Source: Leptobrachium leishanense
Lineage: Eukaryota; Chordata; Amphibia; Anura; Megophryidae
DNA length: 64,000 bases
Direction: 5' to 3'
NCBI GenBank assembly: GCA_009667805.1
Contig: CM019071.1
Location: forward strand, 51,965,514 to 52,029,513
Shown here: piece by piece, positions 1 to 19,733 of the stretch
Position numbering within the stretch: position 1 is the first letter of the stretch
Layout of the letters: each line of letters starts with the position of its first letter
The notes under the pieces: generated by a model
What the model was told of the DNA's origin: nothing
Database searches by the model: none
The model's input: the letters and a program-made list of their open reading frames with translations, nothing else
Translations under genes and position numbers: made by a program

Positions 1-515
1 ATCCATAGAATATATTGTTTCATGTTATAAAAAATATATATAGACACCTCTTCAGTTGGACCCAGTTTTACAGTCGATGTTCTCTTCCAAAGACCTCGCT
101 GCCACCACCTACCAAGGCAAGCAGTGACTGACAGTGAAGCTGGTGATACCCATTACCCAGACGCTGGCATCATCACACGCCGCCCCGAAAAACAGAAACT
201 GAAATGATGCGTCGATTGGCTTTTATCTGTCTCTGAATGTAACCACAAAGCATGTCTTCCCCTCTGTCCCTCTGTGACTTATGTAGACTTTGCGCCTCCG
301 TGTTATCCCGCTGTATTTATTCCTGTAGAGGGTATTTTTGTCTTGTTTTCTGTTTATCGTATGTTACCACCCGCCTTATGACGTGGGAAGCACCCATTGA
401 GCCTAAAGAGCAGTATTGCATTGTATACAATGTGGCATCATGTTTCTACACAACGAATAATGTGAAATTATCCTGAGTGTTACAATGTAGAACAAATAAA
501 TATATATATTAGAAT
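1..515 (+). other. 3' UTR of gene A, an upstream paralog of gene B
   Basis: This stretch matches 9063-9595, which is the 3' UTR of gene B, almost base for base. It begins at the equivalent of a point about 32 bases after gene B's stop codon, so the last coding exon of gene A must lie just left of the window. The main difference is about 20 bases present in gene B near 9121-9150 and missing here near position 61. A polyadenylation signal sits at the same relative place in both. No protein-coding sequence of gene A is in the window; open frames inside this stretch are chance. Confidence 0.75.
495..500 (+). terminator. polyadenylation signal of gene A
   Basis: AATAAA in the context gtagaacaaataaatatata. 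The identical context occurs at 9575-9580 at the end of gene B, which supports use of both. Confidence 0.6.
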
Positions 516-599
516 ATCTGGGAATCTCTGGAGCTTTATGTTACAGTAACGTCCGGTGGTCATGTGACTGTTACCTCGTTATGGGGGTTTAGGTTTGGA

Positions 600-712
600 T
601 CTATTGTAGGGGAACCCGACTGCACATTATCAGGACAGGCTCAGACAAGGCTGGTTTATAGCTGTTATATGGGGATCTGTCTGTACATTATCAGGACAGG
701 ACAAACGGATAC
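600..712 (+). repeat. about 1.7 copies of a 60-bp minisatellite unit
   Basis: The unit runs from ggggatctgtctgcacatta through a block with tcaggacaggctcagacaag to ttatagctgttatat. Downstream of gene B the same unit is expanded to about 17 copies (9670-10735). The short version here is the gene A counterpart of that array. Confidence 0.7.
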
Positions 713-1309
713 GTGAAAAATTAAAAAATTAGTGAATTTTCATTATTCAAATGTTCAAATCTCAGTACAGCAATCAGTGCGAAAATTCTATTTCCCCCTA
801 TATTTATTTATTTGTCAACGTCGCATGCCATGTTTCAAAGTAATGGTATGGTAAAATGTTGTTTAATAAAAATCGCTTGGTAGTGAAGGGGTTAAGTCAG
901 TGAGAGATTTGATGGTGTATAAGGGGGCTTTGCTGTGCGATACATTCTAAAAATTAGTGATATTAGCAACAAAAGACACACTTTGTCCCAGGGTGACATC
1001 GATTTGGCACCTGTGGGAACCAATGACCATCTCAGATTTTCAGGACCCGAACCATAAACCTACAGGAGCTAATGTAACAAGTCACGACTAATGAATGGAT
1101 TTTTTTTTTTGCTGTATTGTTTGCTTATTAATGCATAGGCGAGATGGAATGCAGCCATTCTTGTGGCAGTCAGGACAGGGATGACGTTATCTTTTGGAAC
1201 AATATCAAGGAAGAGGGTATAGTATTTTTCTCTGACAGGGTGGATTTAGGGTATGGCACAGACTTGTTCTCCCGGGAGCTAAGGAGGAGGGAGTGTCCGC
1301 TTGATGAAC
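713..1309. other. gene A to gene B intergenic stretch, no gene seen
   Basis: AT-rich unique-looking DNA with no convincing coding potential. It ends in the gene B promoter. An open frame at 1144-1380 overlaps the TATA-like box and the true start region and has no recognisable domain, so I do not call it. Confidence 0.5.
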
Positions 1310-1317
1310 TATTTAAG
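1310..1317 (+). promoter_or_regulatory. TATA-like box of gene B
   Basis: TATTTAAG lies 63 bases before the ATG of gene B. Genes C and D have TTTATAAG and TATATA at 56 and 72 bases before their ATGs. The shared arrangement puts each start site roughly 30 bases upstream of the initiator codon. Confidence 0.5.
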
Positions 1318-1372
1318 TGTCTGACAGAAGATTGCAAAGTGCAAGCATATCGATCGATACAAACCTGTCACG

Positions 1373-9030
<7,658 letters not shown>

Positions 9031-9595
9031 CACTAGCGCTGGACGGAGATGGAGCCGCGTTGATCCATAGAATATATTGTTTCCTGTTTTAAAAACGATA
9101 TATATATAAACACCTCTTCGGTTGGACCCAACGGTCCCTCAAGTCTCCTTCATTTTTACAGTCGATGTTCTCTTCCAAAGACCTCGCTGCCACCACCTAC
9201 CAAGGCAAGCAGTGACTGACAGTGAAGCTGGTGATACCCAGACCCTGGCATCATCCCACGCCACCCCGAAAAACAGAAACTGAAATGATACGTCGATTGG
9301 CTTTTATCTGTCTCTGAATGTAACCACAAAGCATGTCTTCCCCTCCGTCCCTCTGTGACTTATGTAGACTTCGCGCCTCCGTGTTATCCCGCTGTATTTA
9401 TTCATGTAGAGTTTTTTTTGTCTTGTTTTCTGTTTATCGTATGTTATCACCCGCCTTATGACGTGGGAAGCACCCATTGAGCCTAAAGAGCAGTATTGCA
9501 TTGTATACAATGTGGCATCATGTTTCTACACAACGAATAATGTGAAATTATCCTGAGTGTTACAATGTAGAACAAATAAATATATATATTAGAAT
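9031..9595 (+). other. 3' UTR of gene B
   Basis: Follows the TAG stop and runs to just past the AATAAA at 9575-9580. It is duplicated as the gene A tail at 1-515, which dates the A/B duplication as recent. Confidence 0.7.
9575..9580 (+). terminator. polyadenylation signal of gene B
   Basis: AATAAA in the same context as 495-500. Confidence 0.6.
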
Positions 9596-9669
9596 ATCTG
9601 GGAATCTCTGGAGCTTTATGTTACAGTAACGTCCGGTGGTCATGTGACTGTTACCTCGTTATGGGGATT

Positions 9670-10735
9670 AGGTTTGGAACTAATGTAGGGGAACCCGACT
9701 GCACATTATCAGGACAGGCTCAGACAAGGCTGGTTTATAGCTGTTATATGGGGATCTGTCTGCACATTATCAGGATAGGCTCAGACAAGGCTGGTTTATA
9801 GCTGTTATATGGGGATCTAGATGCACATTATCAGGACAGGCTCAGACAATGCTGGTTTATAGCTGTTATATGGGGATCTATCTGCACATTATCAGGACAA
9901 GCTCAGACAATGCTGGTTTATAGCTGTTATATAGGAATCTGTCTGCACATTATCAGGACAGGCTCATACAAGGCAGGTTTATAGCTGTTATAGGAGATCT
10001 GTCTGCAGATTATCAGGACAGGCTCAGGCAAGGATGGTTTAAAGCCGTCATAGGGTTTTATGTGAACATTATCAGGACAGGCTCGTTTAAGGTTGGTTTA
10101 TATCTGATATAGGGGATCTGTCTGCACTTTATCAGGACAGGCTCAGGTTATATCTGATATATGGGATTATCTGCACATTATCAGGACAGGTTTAGACAAG
10201 GCTGGCTGTTAAAGGGGATCTGTCTTCACATTATCAGGACAGGCTCAGACAAGGCTGGCTGTTATAGGGGATCTGTCTTCACCTTATCAGGACAGGGTCA
10301 GACAAGGCTGGCTGTTATAGGGGATCTTTCTTCACATTAACAGGACAGGCTCAGGCAAGGCTAGCTGTTATAGGGGATCTGACTACACCTTATCAGGACA
10401 GGGTCAGACAAGGCTGGCTGTTATAGGGGATCTTTCTTCACATTAACAGGACAGGCTCAGACAAGGCTGGCTGTTATAGGGGATCTGTCTTCACATTATC
10501 AGGACAGGCTCAGACAAGGCTAGCTGTTATAGGGAATCTGTCTTTACCTTATCAGGACAGGCTCAGGCAAGGCTAGCTGTTATAGGGGATCTGACTACAC
10601 CTTATCGGGACAGGCTCAGACAAGTCTGTTTTTTATCTTATATAAGGGATTTCTCTGCATATTATCAGGACAGGCACAGGGAAGGCTGGTTTATAGCTGT
10701 TATAGGGGATTACAATGCACATGAACAGGACAGCC
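9670..10735 (+). repeat. 60-bp minisatellite array, about 17 degenerate units
   Basis: Unit: ggggatctgtctgcacatta, then tcaggacaggctcagacaag, then gctggtttatagctgttata. Units shorten to about 50 bp in the middle (about 10140-10620) where the tttatag block is lost. Only about 1.7 copies follow gene A, so the expansion is specific to the gene B copy. Confidence 0.9.
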
Positions 10736-11260
10736 TCAGACAGCCATAGCTGCGTAACAAATGTTTTGTAACGGAAATGTAAAAATAATATTCTTAAAAA
10801 ATTTAAAAACGAAAACAAACAACAAACCCCAATTAATGTATGTGAAAGGGTGACCAGTCCACCAGTGCGCAAAGATTGTTTAAAAAGTGCATTAGTTCCT
10901 CTGCAACAACACCGGGCCTTCCTGATTATGTCTAATCAAGCACACCTCATAGAGGAGACACACATAGAGAATACACAAAACACACAATCACACAAAACAC
11001 ACAATCACACAAAACGCTCATTAATCAAGCCAAAAAATATCTTTCAAAGACAAGCTCCATCCCGCTGACACAATATACACCATTTAGCTTTAATACATCG
11101 GGTCTCTAGATATGTCGTGCTGTTTAATCATTCCTGGTGCCTGCAGGTGCCTGTAACATGACCTCCGTGGTCTGTATTAAATGGGAGGGCTTGCAGGCAG
11201 AGTCACAATCTCAGCTTTGCATCTCTTTTTTGAGAAAGCCAAATAGTTCTGAAAGCCGGG
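10736..11260. other. intergenic stretch
   Basis: Contains a short CACACAAAACACACAAT-type simple repeat near 10974-11015. No gene seen. Confidence 0.45.
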
Positions 11261-12049
11261 CTGCAAAGTAGGGATGAGCCGAACACTCCCCGAGTTCGGT
11301 TCGAGCTCGAACACGAACTTCGTATATATTCGGGTCCGAACCCGAACCCGAACTCAAACCCCATGCAAGTCAATGGGGCTGAAAATTCATTTTTTTAGAG
11401 TGCCCTCCAAGAGGGCATATATGCTACATATTTGCCATAAAAGGTGTATGGGGGTCCGGGTAGTGCCCTGGGGGACAGGAAACAAGGACAAAAAGTAAAA
11501 AAAAAACGTTTTTTTTGGATCAACAGCAGTAGGTTATGTGGGAGAGGCTGAACCCGATGGACGCATGTCTTTTTTCAGCCTATATAACTATGTAACTATG
11601 TAACTATGTTTTTAAAGGGACAGTGAGTTTTCCATGAAATAAGGGTTAAAAAATAAAAACCAAAAATTCCTTCAAATATCGTGCCTAGGAGGTCCTCATA
11701 ACCTGCCCGTGAAGTGGCGGATTTCTAGGATGTATAGAAACACTTAAAAACAAAAAAATGACGTTTCATATGACGGTAAATGCTTTTCCTTTAATCTATC
11801 CATAAAACAACTGCTTGGGGGGCAGCCTGTATGAAAAGAGGAGATATTTTTGTACACGCAGAAAAAAGTTTACTGATTTTTTTGGGCTAAATTATTTGTG
11901 AAACTTATGCAGGCTTTGGATGAAAGTAAAAATAGGTGCTTTAAAATTGGTCCTTTAGTGTCCCCAACAGTGCCGTCACACCGTAACCCCTCTGAGGATA
12001 TGAATCTGATACAGGCGTCAGTGGCAGTGCACCCAAATATTGTGCTTTT

Positions 12050-13830
12050 GGTGCCAGGCCTGCAAGTACTATCATACAGTAACCCCTCTGTGGTATTGTG
12101 GAAGAATGCAGGGGTGAACCTTGCGGTCCTATATTAAAAAGATATGCATCTGATCTGGTAAAGGAGTCAGTGCACCCAGATATTCTGCCTTTGGTGCAAG
12201 ACTGCCAGGCCAGCAAGTATCATTATACAGTAACCCCTCTGTGGTATTGTGGAAGAGTGCAGGGGTGGACCATGTGGTCCTATATTGAAAAGCTTTTGAT
12301 CTGGTAATGGGCGTCAGTGCACCCAGATATTGTGCCTTTAATGCCAGGCCATCAAGTATCATCATACAGTAACCCCTCTGTGGTTTTGCTGAAGAATGCA
12401 GGGGTGGACCATGTGGTCCTATATTGAAAAGTTTTTTATCTGGTAATGGGCATCAGTGCCTCCAGATATTGTGCCTTTAATGCCAGGCCAGCAGGTATCA
12501 TCATACAGTAACCCCTCTGTGGTATTGTGGAAGAGTGCAAGGGTGGACCATGTGGTCCTATATTGAAAGTTTTTGATCTGGTAATGGGCGTCAGTGCACC
12601 CAGATATTGTGCCTGTAATGCCAGGCCAGCAAGTATCATCATACAGTAACCCCTCTGTGGTATTGTGGAAGAGTGCAGGGGTGGACCATGTGGTCCTATA
12701 TTGAAAGTTTTTGATCTGGTAATGGGCGTCAGTGCACCCAGATATTGTGCCTTTAATGCCAAGCCAGCAAGTATCATCATACAGTAACCCCTCTGTGGTA
12801 TTGTGGAAGAGTGCAGGGGTGGACCATGTGGTCCTATATTGAAAAGTGTTTTTTTTATCTGTTAATGGGCGTCAGTGCACCCAGATATTGTGCCTGTAAT
12901 GCCAGGCCAGCAAGTACTATCATACAGTAAGGCTGGGGTCAGATGAACGCAGTGTTAACGTCCGTGTTGCCCGCACATAAGTACGTCCGTGATAGCATAC
13001 AATTGTGTTAAATGGAGCCCCACACAAGAAAGAACGTCCACACAGAAGTGCGGAGGCTGATGGACGCTGCAAACGGACGCAGGTTAGGCAAGAACGTAAT
13101 ACTGCTAGAACGGACGTGAAGAGTGCGCCACGTCCACAACGTCCGCATAGCTTTGTGTGTGAGTGATGCAAGAAGGTCAGACGGACTGCATTTATACGTC
13201 CAGCATTTTTGACGGACAGAATGTTCTTTCATTGTAATTTATTTTCCCTGCTACATCAGTCGAAAAATACGTCAGTGAAAAAAACGGACTGTGTGGCCAC
13301 TACCTTGTCGTCAGTCAGTAAGTAAGTCCGTACTGCACGGACGCACAGTCCGTACAAAAATGCGCTCTTCTGACCCTAGCCTAACCCCTCTGTGGTATTG
13401 TGGAAGAGTGCAGGGTGGACCATGTGGTCCTATATTGAAAAGTGTTTTTTTTTATCTGTTAATGGCGTCAGTGCACCCAGATATTGTGCCTTTAATGCCA
13501 GGCCAGCAAGTATCATCATACAGTAACCCCTCTGTGGTATTGTGGAAGAGTGCAGGGGTGGACAATGTGGTCCTATATTGAAAAGTTTTTTATCTGTTAA
13601 TGGGCGTCAGTGCACCCAGATATTGTGCCTTTAATGCCAGGCCAGCAAGTATCATCATACAGTAACCCCTCTGTGGCATTGTGGAAGAGTGCAGGGTTGT
13701 ACCCTGCGGTTCAAAAAATTAAAATTATATAAATCTGGCACAGGCGTCAGTGCAGCCAAATATTGTGCCTTTCATGGCAGCAATTGCCTTCACACCGTAA
13801 CCCTTTTGTGGTATTGTGGAAAAGTTCAGT
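12050..13830 (+). repeat. left subterminal array of hAT copy 1 (about 137-bp unit, about 10 copies)
   Basis: Each unit contains gtaacccctctgtggtattg, tggaagagtgcaggggtgga, and a block ending gtcagtgcacccagatattg. The MITE at 12931-13381 splits the array. Two or three copies of the same unit exist in other family members (6690-6990, 56110-56430), so copy number varies between elements. Confidence 0.88.
12931..13381. mobile_element. PIF/Harbinger-like MITE, diverged copy nested in hAT copy 1
   Basis: Ends GGCTGGGGTCAGATGAACGC and the complement of GGCTAGGGTCAGAAGAGCGC, with TAA on both sides (12928-12930 and 13382-13384). It interrupts a subterminal repeat unit of the hAT element, so it is younger than that array. 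Confidence 0.72.
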
Positions 13831-16800
13831 GCTGGAGGATTTGTGAATGCAGAAGAGGACATCCCCGATCTTTTCCATTACTTCAGCATCAGGGGATTGA
13901 TAGCTGCTGATCCAGGACTGATTCATTTTTATAAATGTCAGCCGGTCTACAGAGTCGGTGGACAGACGCACTCTTTTGTCTGTGACAAAACCTCCAGCGG
14001 CACTGAATGTCCTTTCGGAAAGCACGCTAGATGAAGGGCAACCTAGTAGCTGCATAGCATATTGGCTAAGTTCTGGCCAGTGATCCAATCTCCACACCCA
14101 GTAAGCCAGTGGATCATCTGCTGGAAAGGTATCCAGGTCTGCCCTTGCCCCTAGGTAGTCCTGCACCATATGGTGAAGACGCTGGCAATGGGTGCCTACA
14201 TTTGACATCCCTGGGCGTCGAGGACTAAAAAAATTTAAAAAAGCATAAATCAAGCGGCCCTGGCCTTCACCACTATTCCTCTGATCACACGCATCCTCAG
14301 AAGCACGTGTAATCTACCAGTGCCTGGAAAGGTGTTACACAAGTGTCGCTTTAGAGCGTCCTCAAGTTTTTTCTGCCTGTGCTCCCTCTGTGCGGGCAGG
14401 ATGAGCTCTGCAACTTTCCCCTTGTATCGTGGATCAAGAAGGGTTGCCAACCAGTAATGATCCCTCTCCTTGATAGCACAAATCCTGGGGTCCTTTAGCA
14501 GGCTTTGCATCATTAGGGAGCCCATGCAGCGTAGGTTGGAGGTGGTATTAGCTTCCGAGTCTTCCTGGTCAATGAGGATGACCGTATCGTGCACTTCCTC
14601 CTCCCAGCCACGCACTAGCCCTTCTGTTTCTGGGCACACAAAACCCTCCCTTGAGGAATCCCCACCTTCAATGCCCCCACTACTTAAATATTCCTCCTCC
14701 TCATCATCCTCCACCTGTCTGATCTGAGTAGGACCCACTGGAATGCTGTCTGCGGAAAGACTTAGGCCTTGAGAGCTAGGGAAGGCCTCCTCTTCCTCCC
14801 ACTGCTCTGCCTCTAGAGCCACATCTATAATTCCCCACAGAGTGTGCTCCAGCAGGAACACTAAAGGAATTGTGTCACTGATGCATGCACTGTCCCTGCT
14901 CACCATCCTCGTTGCCTCCTCAAATGGTAACAGTACAGTGCATGCATCCTTGATAATCAGCCACTGCGGGGGGAAAAAAAACAAGTTGACGTGAACCTGT
15001 CCTTGTGCCATACTCACACAGGTACTCGTTGATAGCCCTCTGCTGCTTGTGCAGACGCTGCAGCATTGCTAATGTCGAGTTCCACCTGGTGGGCATGTCA
15101 CAGATCAGACGGTTTCTGGGAAGGTGGAATTCTCTTTGAATTTCTGACAGGCGAACGCTTGCTGGGAATGACCGTCTGAAGTGGCTGCAGACTTTTCTGG
15201 CCTGGATGAGAAGCTCTGGCAGCCCTGGGTACTTGGTTAGGAAACGCTGTACCACCAGCTTTAGGACGTGTGCTAGGCATGGTACATGCATCAATTTACC
15301 CTTGCGTAGGGCAGAGAGAAGGTTGCTGCCATTATTGCAGACGATCATTCCCAGCTCAAGCTGGCATGGTGTTAACCATCTCTGCACCTGCCCCAGCAGA
15401 GCTGACAAAATTTCTAACCCGGTGTGGCTCCTATCCCCTAAACAAACCAGCTCAAGCACAGTATGGCATCTTTTTGCTTGAGCCATTGCGTAGACCCTGT
15501 CAGGCGTCGGTTTAACTGCCACTTCGCCAGAGACAGAGAAGGAGGAGGAGGAAGAGGTGGTGGAGCAGACAGACCTCATACAAGCAGCTTTCTGGAGGCG
15601 TGGTGGATGAACAAGCTCCAGCACAGAGCCCCATATTGGATCACTCCCAGCTGCAATCAGAGTTACCCAGTGTGCCGTGAAGGAAATGTAGCGACCCTGT
15701 TTATGCTTGCTGGACCACGTGTCTAAAGTCACATGCACCTTGCTGCTGACTGCCTTTCCCAATGACTGGATAACATTGTCTTCCACGTGCTGGTATAGTG
15801 CTGGAATGGCCTTGCGTGAAAAGTAATGGCGTTTTGGAACCTGCCACTGTGGTACAGCACATTCAGCAAATTCACGGAAGGGAGCAGAGTCCACCAGCTG
15901 GAAAGGCAGCAGCTGCAATGCGAGTAATTTTGCTAAGCTGGCATTTAGACGCTGTGCTTGGGATGGTTGGGACTATATTTTTCTTTCGCTGCAGCAGCTG
16001 CGGCAACGTAATCTGACTGTGTAAATCTTCAGCTACTGGGATGATGTCACATTGTGAGGAAGGACCTGGTACATCCATTACTGTAGCATCATCCCTGTCG
16101 GTGGAGGTTGTAGGCAATGACATGGCAGGACATACAGTGGGGTAGAGACAGATGAGGAGGAGGAGGACCTACGCAAAGTTTTGCGCTAACGGGATGTGTG
16201 GCACTTGTTCATATGTCGCCTCAAGCATGTGGTACCCAAGTGTCCGGTATCTTTCCCACGCTTAAGCCTCATCTGACATAGATTACAAATAGCAACGCTG
16301 CGCTCTACTGCACATTTCTTAAAAAACTCCCAGACAACAGAGTTCCTGCATGTGTTCTTTGCTCTGCACTGGAGCAGCTCTGACATGTGATGCCTTGGAC
16401 TGGCTAGTGCTACGGTTGGTCACAGAGGATGTTGTGCCTTGTGTTTGCTGTGCCTCCTCCTCCCCCTCTTCCTCGCTTAATTCCTCTGTTTGATCTGGCA
16501 CCCAGGTGGAGTCAGTGACCTCATCATCATCAATGTCATCTTCACCCCCTATCTCCTCGTCACTGGAGCCAACTTGGCAGTATGCTGCAGCTGCTGGGGC
16601 AACATGAGTGCCAGTTATTTGTGTGTCATCACTGGCACCCCCTTCCTCTAGGTTGATTATACTCCCTTGCTCAACCTCAGAGATTGAATCAGAGCACTGT
16701 ACTTGCTGCGCATCCTCAAGCAGCATGTCACTGTCATTGCAGTCAAACAATTCAGCTGACTCCTCCGTGTGTGATAGCGAGGCTTCGGCAGGAGTAGCTG

Positions 16801-17095
16801 TGGACATGGAGGCTGCATTAGATGCTTTGGCAGTTGAGGTGGACTGTAAAGCACTAGAAGCCTGGCTGGCAGAGGACTCGGAGGATGAGGATGGCCTGGT
16901 TAGCCAATCCACCAAGTCCTCTGTATGTTGCTGCTGCTTAAGACGGCCAGCACCAGTTAGAAAGGACAAGCGTGCCCCTTCAGAGGCTGCACCACGTCCA
17001 CCACGACCAGAGGCACAGCCTCCCGACACAGGGGCTGCTTGCCCTCTTATCTGTGTCTGGGAGCGTCTGCCGGTCCTTTTTGTTCTTTCAGACAT
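13830..17095 (-). pseudogene. hAT (ZBED-type) transposase pseudogene, copy 1
   Basis: Reads from 17095 leftward. The start (MSERTKRTG, acidic and Ser/Thr-rich, to about 16390) is followed by a BED zinc finger near 16330-16190 (SVVWEFFKKC, then CNLCQ and HMNKCH as metal ligands). Next is the RNase H-like core (VTLDTWSSKH near 15730, then IVCNNGSN near 15335). A later part contains LLDPRYKG (about 14430). The hAT dimerisation domain (LLGCPSSSVLSERTFSAAGG) is near 14000. It is broken by a frameshift near 16340-16385, a TAG just after the BED finger (about 16186), a frameshift near 15880-16000, one at a T/C homopolymer near 14970, and a small deletion near 14290. Where copies 2 and 3 have Asp in VCDNGSN, this copy has Asn, probably a lost catalytic residue. 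Confidence 0.88.
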
Positions 17096-17194
17096 GGTGA
17101 GTGATATATAGATTAATATATACAGAACTCGGATTCAACTCTGGTATAAAGAGTTAAAGAACTCTGGTATAACTCAGTGAGACACACTGATAGC

Positions 17195-17865
17195 TGGCAG
17201 CCAGTGACGAGACACAGATCACCTCAATTCACAAATGTTTTAAAGAAATTAGTGAGCCCCATAATAATGCGTGGTACTGGTTGTGACAAGACACAGATCA
17301 CCTCAATTCACAAATGTTTTGTAGAAATTAGTGAGCCCCAAAATAATGCGTGGTACTGGATGTATGACGAGACACAGATCACCTCAATTCACAAATGTTT
17401 TGTAGAAATTAGTGAGCCCCAAAATACTGCGTGGTACTGGATGTGTGACGAGACACAGATCACCTCAATTCACAAATGTTTTGTAGAAATTAGTGAGCCC
17501 CAAAATAATACGTGGTACTGGATGTGTGACGAGACACAGATCACCTCAATTCACAAATGTTTTGTAGAAATTAGTGAGCCCCAAAATACTGCGTGGTACT
17601 GGATGTGTGACGAGACACAGATCACCTCAATTCACAAATGTTTTAAAGAAATTAGTGAGCCCAAAATACTGCGTGGTACTGGATGTGTGACAAGACACAG
17701 ATCACCTCAATTCACAAATGTTTTAAAAGAAATTAGTGAGCCCCAAAAAGACTTGCTGGCACAGTGACAAGACACAGAAGATCACCTCAATTCACAAATG
17801 TTTTCAACAAAGTTGTAAATCCCCAAAAAAATTGCTGGCACAGTGACAAGACACAAATTACCTAA
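17195..17865 (+). repeat. right subterminal array of hAT copy 1 (about 83-bp unit, 8 copies)
   Basis: Unit contains gacgagacacagatcacctc, aattcacaaatgtttt and agaaattagtgagcccc. Several units are nearly identical. It lies between the transposase start and the right TIR. hAT copy 2 has a different but related array in the same place (25735-26800). Confidence 0.9.
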
Positions 17866-18531
17866 ATTCTCTGATATTTGGTAGAAATGAGACACCCCCA
17901 GACCCCCCCAGTAGCGTGGCAGACCGGCAGTAACAAGACACAACTATCTCCTCTGAAATCTCCTCTGAAATGCGTGCAGAAGCGCTGCGTGGAAACGTTA
18001 TATAGTGTGCTGCGGGACTTAGCTCTGTGAGCCCATGATTGGGCAAAATTTGCCCAATCAGGACTCTGAGCAGTGATTGGCATAGTGTTGAACCAGTCTT
18101 GCACCACACCTGTGGTCAGGTGCAAGGCTGTAGCCAATTACAAGCTTCAGGCCAGTGGGAAAATGCATTGTGGTCCATTGTGGTCGAACATGGGGCGAAC
18201 ACCCGGAAATGTTCAGTGTTCGCGATCTGCTCGAACAGGCTAAGTTCGGGTCGAACCCCGAACCGTCCGAACCCGAACAGCTCATCCCTACTGCAAAGGG
18301 CCTTGCACTGTAACCACTCTAACAAGCTGAAGTTGTCACGGTACTTGCAATGTGCCATTGAAATGTCCTAGCATTTTAAAAATAGAACTAGACACTTATT
18401 ATGTCACAGCGCACATTATATAAGGAGTAGCACATGAAAGTGCAAACCTACGAGCTCTGATTTCTGTGCTTTGACCTTAGTGAGGTGTTTAGGTTAACAA
18501 TGCGTTATAAGCGATGCCCAATAGAATATAC

Positions 18532-19432
18532 ACAGGGTTATTCAAAGAGATCCGAATGGCTGGAGAAAGGTAACCGAACGCTGAAAATCAGCATTCGGTT
18601 ACCTTTCCTGGCCATTCGGCTATCCAGAGAGCAGGCAGTTCGCCAAATCCTGCCAAATTGCCTGCACGTACGGTGCCTGTTCAGTGCCTGTTCGAGGGCA
18701 GTGAAATCCCCCATAGAGAAGCACTGCTTTGTCTATTCAGAGAGCAAAACCCAGCAGTGAAAAGTTGCCGAATTGCCCTGCCATTCGGTGGCTTCATGCG
18801 GCAGGTTTATTCAGGCGAATCCCAAAGGCTACAAAGTTAAAAATATTCCCATTTAACTCAATATCTAATAAACCGTTGATTATAATATTCTGCAGAAAAA
18901 AGTCTATTTATAAATTTTTTAGGATCTTTTAGGCGTTTTTGGAGATTTTTTTGCAAACATTTTTTTTCAGTTTTTTTTAAGCGGTTTTTCTTTTTTCTGT
19001 AACAGCCCTTTTTATTATCATTCATTGGATCTTATATGTAAATTTCAGACATTTTTGCTCAGTAGTTTCTTTGCAAACAGTGTTTCACTTTTCAAACACT
19101 CAAGCGTACTGTTTTTTTTTTTTTTTTCACTCCATTCGTATGCGGTGTTGGGTTTTTCCGGCGGCTGCTCTGCGTGTGATCGGCTCCTGCTCGGGTTTTC
19201 GGTGGGTTAGTCCAGATGTTTTTGCTGGTTTCGGTGTGCCTTCGCCCTCGTTTTGCAGTGAGTGTTCGTTGGGTTTTTTGTCGGCTTTTCCCTGCACTAC
19301 GACGGCCCTGTGGTGCTTGCTGAATACACTGCAGGGTCGCCGAAATGGGATCGCTGAATCAAGCAGAATTGAAGAGAACGAAAAGTCACCGAACGTGCAG
19401 TGAGTTTTCGATTCTCTTTGAATAACCCTGTA
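18532..19432 (+). mobile_element. ACAGGGTTATTC element, copy 1
   Basis: Begins ACAGGGTTATTCAAAGAGAT and ends with the complement of ACAGGGTTATTCAAAGAGAA. The first 90 bases hold an internal hairpin (18552-18619, ccgaatggctggagaaaggt paired with its near complement). The right half (about 18985-19432) reappears inverted at 19734-20185 and the left 107 bases reappear inverted at 21236-21342, so this is one copy of an element whose second copy lies next to it head to head. No coding capacity; superfamily not determined. Confidence 0.6.
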
Positions 19433-19733
19433 TGTGTTTGGTGCAATTTCATGGCAGCTCATCTATTCACAAAGCTGTCAATTTGCCAAATACAGATGAA
19501 CTAACAGTGAAATGCAGCGCCATTCACCGCAATTCCCAGTGTTCAGCGGCACAGAAATTGTCCCAGAGAAGACTAACGTGTCTTCTATTCCCAGAACCCT
19601 GAATTGCAGCAAAATGCCTTGATTGTGGATGTATCAATTTGACAGGTTTAACCCCTTCATACCTAAAATGAATTTGTGTCAATAAATGTCGGTCCGTCTG
19701 CCTATAGTGGGATTGGAGGAGTATGTAACTAGT

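Larger units (their letters stand above)
11269..18290 (-). mobile_element. complete 7-kb hAT transposon, copy 1
   Basis: Perfect 8-bp target duplication CTGCAAAG at 11261-11268 and 18291-18298. Ends are TAGGGATGAGCCGAACAC and ...CCGAACAGCTCATCCCTA. Layout from the left: TIR, subterminal array of about 137-bp units, transposase pseudogene on the minus strand, a second subterminal array of about 83-bp units, TIR. A Harbinger-like MITE has inserted in the first array. Shorter relatives with the same ends occur at 6100-7419, 22558-27609 and 49501-51391, and a broken copy at 55585-64000. Confidence 0.93.

Noticed and set aside
14955..15030. Short intron in the hAT transposase (GTGAGT ... CCCCGCAG)
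   Set aside because: Removing it does not restore the downstream frame under any phase. A homopolymer indel in one continuous reading frame explains it better, since run length differs between copies.
16608..17111. Plus-strand 167-aa Ser/Ala-rich frame
   Set aside because: Antisense of the acidic N-terminal part of the hAT transposase.
17177..17767. 196-aa repeat protein in hAT copy 1
   Set aside because: Reads the 83-bp subterminal array in one frame; opposite strand to the transposase and not conserved in other copies.
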